From Bacteroides sp. UBA939 (GTDB lineage: Bacteria > Bacteroidota > Bacteroidia > Bacteroidales > Bacteroidaceae), in the NCBI RefSeq assembly GCF_002293435.1, contig NZ_DBDF01000051.1:5517-18614 (forward strand): a DNA stretch of 13,098 nucleotides. The letters run 5' to 3'. The notes beneath the pieces were generated by a model. It searched no databases. It had not been told where the DNA came from and saw only the letters and a list, made by a program, of their open reading frames with translations. Made by a program: the position numbers and the translations under genes. Each line of letters begins with the position of its first letter. Position 1 is the first letter of the stretch. Positions 7,646-13,098 of this stretch are shown one piece after another.

Positions 7646-7997
7646 GTTTCATTGCGATGAAACCGTTTGTTTCAATGTGATGGAACAAATAGTTTCAACG
7701 CATTGAAACCAATTGTTTCAACGTGTTGAAACCAATTGTTCCAAGGTAATATACTAATTGTTTCGACACGCCGGAACTAATTGTTTCGACATGCCGGAAC
7801 TAAATGTTTCACTTGCTGAAACTAACCTGCATCATTCATAAGTGTCTCGTCATAAATGATAATTTAGCGAAGAAAAAATCCGCGTTCGTCCGCTTATTCC
7901 GTGTCGTCCGCGTACCCATTCTTCGCTAAATTATCATTTATAACGAGACACTTATAAATAATACAGGCTAAATGTATCGCTTGTTGAAACTAAATCC
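7646..7997. repeat. Tandem array of about nine 23-bp palindromic units
   Basis: Units begin at 7646, 7669, 7692, 7715, 7738, 7760, 7783, 7806 and 7974, with a period of 23 bp (one of 22). The core is GTTTCAACGYRTTGAAAC, itself an inverted repeat, joined by a short CAATT, TAATT or TAAAT spacer. The eighth unit is interrupted by the inserted element 7826-7967. Units differ by paired changes that keep the hairpin: GTTTCAT/ATGAAAC in unit 1, GTTTCAA/TTGAAAC in units 3 and 4, GTTTCG/CGGAAC in units 6 and 7 (with one G-T pair). It is not CRISPR, because there are no unique spacers. It ends just before the regulator stop codon at 8006. Confidence 0.8.
7826..7967. mobile_element. 142-bp inverted-repeat (MITE-like) element with CTAA duplication
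   Basis: Arms 7826-7874 and 7919-7967 are inverted repeats matching at 45 of 49 positions. The outer 15 bases are CCTGCATCATTCATA on the left and the complement of TATAAATAATACAGG on the right, the same family end as at 419-585. CTAA flanks both sides (7822-7825 and 7968-7971). Removing the element and one CTAA restores a continuous repeat unit of the surrounding array, direct evidence of insertion. The 44-bp centre is C/G-rich (CCGCGTTCGTCCGC and GTCGTCCGCG blocks) and non-coding. All four arm mismatches become G-U pairs in minus-strand RNA, the direction of the regulator transcript that reads into it. Confidence 0.82.
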
Positions 7998-8005
7998 CCC
8001 CTACT

Positions 8006-10888
8006 TCAAACCCTCTTCGAAAACCTCTGCAGAAACTCCCCAAGATTCTCCCCTTCCGCAAGGTTCAACTTCTTACGCAAGCGATAGCGGCTAAGTTCCA
8101 CCCCACGTTGCGAGAGATTCAGTAGCGGGGCAATCTCCTTCGACATCAGATTCATCTTGACATAGGCGCACAGCAGCTTCTCCCGGTTATTCAACTCAGG
8201 ATATGCTTTTTCCAGCTTACAGAAGAAGTCGTGATGCACAGAGTCGAATGTATTCTGGAAGGCTTGCAAATCATCGTCATGCTCGATATTCGTATCAATC
8301 TGGCCGATAAGCCTTAAGGTCTTCCGGCGCAACGCTACCAGATTCTCTTCACTGATGGAATGAGAGATACCGACCACTTCCTTCTTGATACCCAGCAACA
8401 TCTCATTCTTCCTGACAATGTTCAGCGTTGTACGAATCAACTCTTCCGACTTGTGCCGCAATTCAGACTGTAGATTCTCTTCTTTCAATGAATCTATCTT
8501 CTTGTCCTTCAACTCACCTTCCATCTGGTACTTTTGTTTCTGCCGGTAAAGCTCCAGCTCTTTCTGCATCAACAGCCGCTTACGACCAGCCGCAATACGA
8601 TAATATACATAGCAAATCAACATCACTATAGCTACCGAATAAAGCAGGTAACTCCACCACGTACGATACCAGGGAGGCAGTATTTCGAACTCAAATGAGG
8701 TCTCCACCGGCTCCTGTTCTCCCCAGGTGAGTAGCTTTACACGAAACGTGTACTTGCCTTCATGCAGTCCTGTGAACTCTTTCGTATGATTCTCGTTGTA
8801 TTCGCTCCACGCTTCCTCGCCTCCTCCCGAATTCAATTGATAGGAATACAGTACAACTCTCGCCTTATTGTAATTGTTCACACTGTACTCAATCCGCATC
8901 GAATTGTGAGAATAGGGTATTACCACCGGAGCCACATCGTACAAATAACTGCGCCCATAGACCAGTGAATCGCGCAATCCCGTAAGATAAACCTTCCTGA
9001 TTTGCAGCGTCAGGGGCATCTGTGTATGCATACTGTCCAGCTTTAGCAATGAAAAACCCTCCTCGGTGCCCACAACTGCCTGGTCGCTTTTATAGAAGTG
9101 TACATCTTCAAAATTCTCTATCAACGCTCCCCGCAGGAAGATTTCATTATTTATCCGGTAATATTCCTGTTTGAAAGCATCGTAGCGGAGTATTTTCAGA
9201 ACTCCGTCCGTTACATACCAGATGTTCTGCAATGAGTCTATCTTCATATAAGTGTATGAGGCTTTCCCCTCCAACAGTTGTTCCAGTCGGGCATACTCTT
9301 CCAGGCGGTCGCGACTTGGGTCGTAGTGCCACAAACCATAATGCGAGGCTACGGTCACTTCGTCTTTCACCCGCAGCAGACAGACGTCATAGCCACGCGG
9401 GAAATCAACCGTATTGTAATCCTTCATCTTTTCTATTCTCCGCAAGTCATCAGATAGAATCAAACGGCAAACACCGTCTTTCTTATTCCCTACCCACAGA
9501 ATATTGGTGGAATTCTCCATCAACATGTCTTTGCACGAACGGACAAAGTCATTGATATAGCTCTCCACCAGCCAACGCCCCTCTTTCTTCACAAGCAGAT
9601 ACAAGCCTCTGTAAGTACCCGCAATCAGCACATCCTTACGCGCATCCACCGGCACCACGCCCCAAACTCCTTTCGGACTGTTGAGGTGTTCCATCCTGTC
9701 GCCATCTATAATAAAGATACCGTTATCCGAGCAGCAGAACAGTTTATCATCATAAGCATGAAGCGACCACATTTGCCCGCCGGTGCCGGGCACAAACTCT
9801 ACAGGGTCTCTCATGTTCAACTGATTGGGAGGGGCAGAGCAATACAATCCCTGATTGGTAGCGAAGTAATACTTTCCCCGGTAACTGCACGACGCATATC
9901 CCGAACCGATAACAGGTTTACCGCCATAGAGGGAAGCGATACGTGCATTCAGGTGTACACAATCAATGCCATTGTCCAGCCCTAACCATAGATTGCCGGC
10001 TTTATCAAACATCATGCTTAGCACTGTTTTATTCTGCAAACCGTTTTCCGTGGACATCACTTCCGTTTCGTTTGTCTCCAGGTTCAATACACAAACCCCA
10101 CCCTGGATACTGCCCAGTGCGAGCAACGAGTCTTGCAATGCTGCACAGAATATCCGGTTGCTGCGACAGAATTCTTCCGCCGCGGTAGGGTATTTCCTTA
10201 AAGTAGTGCCATCGCTGATAAACAGTCCGTTATCCCGGCTCACCATCAGCAGATTATCCTTATAAGACAGCAGACCACCCACTTTAACTACCATACCCAT
10301 CTCCGGAGAACAGGATATGGGAATGAAGTCTGTTCCATTCAACATCGACAATCCTTCGGCGGAGGTAATATACAGTTTGTTTTGTACAATCAGTGAAGTA
10401 TAGATTTCCGAAGAATAATCTACTTTCTGCACAGTGTCATTCTCCCAATAAAAGATGCTGCGGTCTGACTGGAAATATATCCGGTTTCTGTTCAAAAGGA
10501 TATTCCAGATAACTCCTACATTCGTCTTTGGGGATAAACTATCGGAAAGGCAAGTGTACTCCAGTTCGCCAAGAGCGTTCGGTGTGAAATAGCCGAATTG
10601 TTCCATTCCACCGATATAAATCCGTCCGTCGTGCCCTACTTTTACTGCCCGGGTTTTGGCATTATGAATCGGATAGGTATTCCACTCCACACCGTCGTAT
10701 TCCAGCAGTCCTTTATTATTGGCCACATAAATCCAACCATTATCATGCTGCTGAATACTCCAGTTCTGATTTCCTGCCTTGTAAGTATATCTTGTATAAT
10801 TGCTAATGGGACGCTGCCAATCGGCTTTTACAGTCGTAGTATATGCCAATAGCAAAAAAAGAGAAGCCCAATTAATCTTCCGGTTCAT
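8006..10888 (-). CDS. SusR-like membrane regulator: propeller sensor, Y_Y_Y domain, TM and LuxR-type HTH
   Basis: From the ATG at 10888 the protein has 960 residues and a clean signal peptide (about 1-22, SLFLLLAYTTTVKA). An in-frame ATG at 10900 adds only MLTA; the later start leaves a more usual leader after the -7 box at 10919-10926. A periplasmic region (about 30-640) holds many Reg_prop blades (for example NLWLGLDNGI and NILWVGNKKDGV). A Y_Y_Y/triple-tyrosine domain follows (about 668-735), then one transmembrane helix (about 746-767), a coiled coil (768-838) and a C-terminal HTH (899-943; MSKEIAPLLNLSQRGVELSR). No histidine-kinase, HATPase or receiver motif is present, so it is not a hybrid two-component system. 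It resembles SusR-type polysaccharide-utilisation activators that sense a ligand in the periplasm and bind DNA from the inner membrane. It likely controls the convergent SusCD operon, by inference from proximity. Confidence 0.88.
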   Translation of the reverse strand: MNRKINWASLFLLLAYTTTVKADWQRPISNYTRYTYKAGNQNWSIQQHDNGWIYVANNKGLLEYDGVEWNTYPIHNAKTRAVKVGHDGRIYIGGMEQFGYFTPNALGELEYTCLSDSLSPKTNVGVIWNILLNRNRIYFQSDRSIFYWENDTVQKVDYSSEIYTSLIVQNKLYITSAEGLSMLNGTDFIPISCSPEMGMVVKVGGLLSYKDNLLMVSRDNGLFISDGTTLRKYPTAAEEFCRSNRIFCAALQDSLLALGSIQGGVCVLNLETNETEVMSTENGLQNKTVLSMMFDKAGNLWLGLDNGIDCVHLNARIASLYGGKPVIGSGYASCSYRGKYYFATNQGLYCSAPPNQLNMRDPVEFVPGTGGQMWSLHAYDDKLFCCSDNGIFIIDGDRMEHLNSPKGVWGVVPVDARKDVLIAGTYRGLYLLVKKEGRWLVESYINDFVRSCKDMLMENSTNILWVGNKKDGVCRLILSDDLRRIEKMKDYNTVDFPRGYDVCLLRVKDEVTVASHYGLWHYDPSRDRLEEYARLEQLLEGKASYTYMKIDSLQNIWYVTDGVLKILRYDAFKQEYYRINNEIFLRGALIENFEDVHFYKSDQAVVGTEEGFSLLKLDSMHTQMPLTLQIRKVYLTGLRDSLVYGRSYLYDVAPVVIPYSHNSMRIEYSVNNYNKARVVLYSYQLNSGGGEEAWSEYNENHTKEFTGLHEGKYTFRVKLLTWGEQEPVETSFEFEILPPWYRTWWSYLLYSVAIVMLICYVYYRIAAGRKRLLMQKELELYRQKQKYQMEGELKDKKIDSLKEENLQSELRHKSEELIRTTLNIVRKNEMLLGIKKEVVGISHSISEENLVALRRKTLRLIGQIDTNIEHDDDLQAFQNTFDSVHHDFFCKLEKAYPELNNREKLLCAYVKMNLMSKEIAPLLNLSQRGVELSRYRLRKKLNLAEGENLGEFLQRFSKRV

Positions 10889-10918
10889 AGCGGTTAACAT
10901 TTATAGTTTTATCTGTGT

Positions 10919-10960
10919 CAAAGATAGCATCTTTCTATTAAAGAATAGATTGTTAGAAAG
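10919..10960 (-). promoter_or_regulatory. Promoter and dyad upstream of the propeller regulator
   Basis: On the minus strand, TATCTTTG (10926 to 10919) is a perfect TAnnTTTG -7 box. Transcription would start near 10912, about 24 nt before the chosen ATG at 10888. No convincing -33 TTTG is present at the expected distance. Where it should be lies a dyad: CTTTCTA (10931-10937) with TAGAAAG (10954-10960), enclosing CTATT/AATAG. The absence of a good -33 element plus a dyad suggests regulated, possibly autoregulated, expression; this is inference. Confidence 0.5.
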
Positions 10961-11003
10961 GAAATCAAATAAGAAAGTCAGGAGAACCGTACCAAAATCT
11001 TAG

Positions 11004-11036
11004 TTTGTGCCTTATATAAAAGACAATTTATTCTTG
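11004..11036 (+). promoter_or_regulatory. Possible upstream promoter for the TPR regulator
   Basis: TTTG at 11004-11007 is followed after 21 bp by TATTCTTG (11029-11036), one mismatch from TAnnTTTG and with standard spacing. It would start transcription near 11043 and give a leader of about 175 nt. A weak 7-bp inverted repeat (TGTGCCT 11006-11012, AGGCACA 11044-11050) overlaps it. Nothing else was seen in the divergent gap 10961-11183. Confidence 0.3.
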
Positions 11037-11183
11037 AATACAGAGGCACACTACAATAGTTATCATTTTGTTGAAAACCCTGCCGGAATATATACCCCCT
11101 TTAGCTTGTTCAATACAATACTATAAAATGCGACTATTCACAAAATATCCCCTTTAAAAATAGATTATGATAGAAAAACGTGT

Positions 11184-11191
11184 TACATTTG
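11184..11191 (+). promoter_or_regulatory. -7 promoter box deciding the TPR-regulator start
   Basis: TACATTTG is a perfect match to TAnnTTTG. It lies 26 bp before the ATG at 11218, giving a predicted leader of about 20 nt. It lies inside the frame that would be translated if the ATG at 11167 were used, which argues for 11218 as the true start. No clear -33 TTTG is visible at the usual distance. Confidence 0.5.
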
Positions 11192-11217
11192 CGCAGGAAC
11201 GAAACTTTGGTACACAC

Positions 11218-12924
11218 ATGAAACTATCTATTACTATCACAATCACCGCACTCTTCTGGATACTCACCGGATGCAGTAAATCACCATCTGCCAACAATAT
11301 GTTGTTGGATAAAGTAGAAGCGCTCATAGAAATATCCCCGGACAGTGCATCCAATATACTGAAAGACAGCGTATTGCCGGAAGGCATGAGCGACAAAGAT
11401 TTTGCACGCTGGTGCATGTCGTCGGGTAAGATAACCGACAAAATCTTCAATCACCTACTGCCAAGCTTTCAACTGGAGAGGGCTTATGACTGGTATTTCT
11501 CGAATGGTACTCCTGCCGAACAGGTACAAATCTCCATTTACCTGGGGCGTTCATACGCTGACGAAGGTAATCACGAGAAAGCGATGTCGATATATACCGA
11601 TGCCCTCAAGGTTGGTGAAAAGTATAAGCTCAACAACTTGATGGGGTACACGTATTGCTATATAGGCGATTTGTATAGAGTAAAGGCCATGCGGACAGAA
11701 GCTCTCAAAAAATACAAGGCTGCTGCCGAGTGTTTCAAGAAAGAGAATAATACCGATAGTTATGCCTGTGCATTAAGAGACATTGGGCGTGAATATGTAT
11801 TTATCGATTCAATCGCACAGGCATTAGAAGTGCTGACTATTGCCGATTCCGTGTCAGTGAACACAAAGAATATCAATGTCAGAGCCTCAATAGACAATGC
11901 ACTGGGCAACATTCATGTGGAAAAAGGCGAATACGATAAAGCCAAGCCATTCTTTCTTCGCGCATTGGAAGGGAGAAATAAAATGCCCAACTACATGGCG
12001 CTGATCGACCTATATATCCTGACCGACTCCATAGATCAAGCCAAAGAGCTATTAGAGAATACTCCACAAGATGACCATGAATATGAATACAGCATCAAGT
12101 ACCTATACTACCGAATCTATGAAGCAGAAGAGAATTACAAAGATGCATTCACCCATTTGAAGGAATATACAGACATATTGGATTCGGTTGCATACGCCGA
12201 CGCCCAAACGAAAATACAGGATATTGAAGCCAGATACAACCTTCTGAAAATGCAAGAAGAAGTAAACCAACTGAAAAACAAACAGCAAAGCTATATCTTC
12301 ATTTCAATTATTTGCATTTTAGCTTTATCACTGATGACAGTACTATATCTGTTATATCGAAAAAAGGCAAAAGAAGAAATAGAAAAGTACCAGACCAAAG
12401 TTGATAAAATGAAAAGTCAGTTATTAAATGATTCAGCTTTGCATAAAGAAAAAATAGAAAAGTACCAGGCAGACTTAGACAAGATGAGAAGTAAATTACT
12501 GCATGATTCTGCTTTGCATGAAGAAAAAATAAAAAAGCACCAGGCAGAGATAAACAAGATGAGAATGAAGTTATTGTATGACTCATCTTTATATAAAGAA
12601 CTAACCCGTCTGGTTAATCAGATAACACCGGGAAAAGGTGAACCCTTAATAACCGAGGAAATGCGGAATCTTATTGAAAAAGAAATAACCACCGCTTATC
12701 CGAAGCTCTATGATTATATACATAAGGAGCTGTGTCCGGATCTGTTGCCATCCGAGTTTCAATATTGCTGTCTCTGCCTATATGGATTCAGTTACAAGGA
12801 AGAAGCAGTATTGCTGAATATTAATTCAAACTCTGCCAAGACGAAACGCGCACGGTTCAAAAAGAGACTGAACATATCGGAGGACACACCACTACGCGAA
12901 TATTTGATTGAAAACATACATTAA
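11218..12924 (+). CDS. Membrane-anchored TPR regulator with C-terminal helix-turn-helix
   Basis: From the ATG at 11218 the protein has 568 residues. The N-terminus MKLSITITITALFWILTGC is a lipoprotein-type signal with Cys19; an in-frame ATG at 11167 adds 17 charged residues that would spoil the signal. TPR-like helices fill about 100-330 (EKAMSIYTDALKVGEKY, EYDKAKPFFLRALEG). A single transmembrane helix follows (about 358-379), then three tandem 25-residue coiled-coil repeats (389-463) and a LuxR-like HTH (509-553; GFSYKEEAVLLNINSNSAKTKR). The plan matches Bacteroides TPR regulators that place a sensor in the periplasm and an HTH in the cytoplasm. The HTH region resembles that of the divergent propeller regulator (conserved YP.L, hydrophobic Cys-rich helix, KE..LLN, R.R.KK.LN). 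Ligand and target genes are unknown. Confidence 0.8.
   Translation: MKLSITITITALFWILTGCSKSPSANNMLLDKVEALIEISPDSASNILKDSVLPEGMSDKDFARWCMSSGKITDKIFNHLLPSFQLERAYDWYFSNGTPAEQVQISIYLGRSYADEGNHEKAMSIYTDALKVGEKYKLNNLMGYTYCYIGDLYRVKAMRTEALKKYKAAAECFKKENNTDSYACALRDIGREYVFIDSIAQALEVLTIADSVSVNTKNINVRASIDNALGNIHVEKGEYDKAKPFFLRALEGRNKMPNYMALIDLYILTDSIDQAKELLENTPQDDHEYEYSIKYLYYRIYEAEENYKDAFTHLKEYTDILDSVAYADAQTKIQDIEARYNLLKMQEEVNQLKNKQQSYIFISIICILALSLMTVLYLLYRKKAKEEIEKYQTKVDKMKSQLLNDSALHKEKIEKYQADLDKMRSKLLHDSALHEEKIKKHQAEINKMRMKLLYDSSLYKELTRLVNQITPGKGEPLITEEMRNLIEKEITTAYPKLYDYIHKELCPDLLPSEFQYCCLCLYGFSYKEEAVLLNINSNSAKTKRARFKKRLNISEDTPLREYLIENIH
12382..12606 (+). repeat. Three tandem 75-bp in-frame repeats in the TPR regulator
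   Basis: Copies lie at 12382-12456, 12457-12531 and 12532-12606, each 25 codons. All follow the pattern (E/K)K(Y/H)Q..(V/L/I)(D/N)KM(K/R), then LL.DS(A/S)L, then a charged tail. The first two are closest; the third has diverged more. They form the charged helical linker between the membrane helix and the HTH. A length of 25 residues is close to seven helical turns, so gaining or losing a copy would change linker length with little change of phase. Confidence 0.85.
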
Positions 12925-12961
12925 TCCTTTTACAGGAACATATTAGTGATGTGAATCAGTA

Positions 12962-13098
12962 GTTAAAGGAGTTATCGCTTCGCTCAGTAGTTATGGGAGT
13001 TAAAGCCGATAGTCTGGTTACTGATATACAGAATTAAGCATAAAGGGAGTATCAGCTTTAACTCCTAAGCCCGCCTGAGGGCTGATAACTCCTTTAAC
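12962..13098. repeat. Palindromic intergenic element, second copy of the 434-570 core
   Basis: GTTAAAGGAGTTAT (12962-12975) and ATAACTCCTTTAAC (13085-13098) form a perfect 14-bp inverted repeat that ends exactly at the window edge. Inside are further AGGAGTTA arms and a hairpin AGCCC/GGGCT (13068-13083). The right half closely matches the 3' half of the 419-585 element (AACTCCTAAGCC, then GGCTGATAACTCCTTTAAC), and CAGTAG precedes the left arm as in that copy. The CCTGTATTATTCATA end is not recognisable on its left side, so this is either a diverged member or the bare core; the right flank is outside the window. It lies 37 bp after the regulator stop codon and could serve as a 3' structure. 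Confidence 0.65.

Noticed and set aside
7383..7646. An 87-codon open frame downstream of the SusD gene.
   Set aside because: It runs through the operon terminator hairpin and the TCTGCCA repeat hairpin, has no promoter box, and its translation shows no domain or signal; it is a by-product of repeats.
7646..7997. Regular 23-bp repeats as a CRISPR array.
   Set aside because: Units are contiguous, with only a 5-base near-constant spacer, and no cas genes are present.
9232..9555. Plus-strand open frames inside the propeller regulator, such as this 107-codon one.
   Set aside because: They lie opposite a convincing long coding region and their translations are low-complexity with no recognisable features.
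8006..10888. Propeller regulator as a hybrid two-component system.
   Set aside because: The usual propeller and Y_Y_Y sensor is present, but no histidine-kinase, HATPase or receiver region follows the membrane helix; only a coiled coil and an HTH do.
11167..11217. Upstream ATG of the TPR regulator giving 17 extra residues.
   Set aside because: The extension contains a perfect -7 box and places charged residues ahead of a good lipoprotein signal; the start at 11218 is preferred.

Overview
The window looks like chromosomal DNA of a gut Bacteroidales species, most likely Bacteroides. It has a SusC/SusD pair, lipoproteins with a short signal peptide ending in a lipobox, Bacteroides-type -7 promoter boxes (TAnnTTTG), moderate GC, and intergenic spaces filled with small palindromic repeats. 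It has no rRNA, tRNA, CRISPR array or recognisable transposase gene.

Layout. Positions 1-640 are non-coding: one cut-off repeat element, an extra repeat end, a pair of 22-bp direct repeats, a candidate promoter, and a complete 167-bp MITE-like element flanked by TTAA. Positions 641-7330 hold three co-directional genes that read as one outer-membrane uptake operon: a SusE/SusF-type surface lipoprotein, a SusC TonB-dependent transporter and a SusD lipoprotein. A good hairpin terminator (7386-7426) follows. The convergent gap to 8005 holds an 18-bp perfect hairpin, a tandem array of about nine 23-bp palindromic units, and a 142-bp inverted-repeat element inserted in that array with a CTAA duplication. 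Positions 8006-10888 (minus strand) encode a membrane-spanning regulator: periplasmic beta-propeller plus triple-tyrosine (Y_Y_Y) sensor, one transmembrane helix, coiled coil and LuxR-type helix-turn-helix, with no kinase domain. A divergent control region follows. A second membrane regulator (11218-12924, plus strand) has a TPR sensor, one transmembrane helix, a three-copy 25-residue linker repeat and a related C-terminal helix-turn-helix. The window ends in a second copy of the palindromic core seen near 434-570.

How the genes work together. The SusD lid and the SusE/F-like protein would bind a ligand at the cell surface and SusC would import it using TonB energy. The propeller regulator is the natural candidate to sense a periplasmic breakdown product and switch the operon on, possibly at the direct repeats at 216-270. 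The TPR regulator may co-regulate or may be an unrelated neighbour. The substrate cannot be read from this window: no glycoside hydrolase, lyase, sulfatase or peptidase is present.

The least ordinary content is non-coding: a family of MITE-like elements with shared 15-bp ends (CCYGYATTATTCATA type) and 4-bp target duplications, and palindromic repeats with compensatory base changes, which suggests that their hairpins matter.
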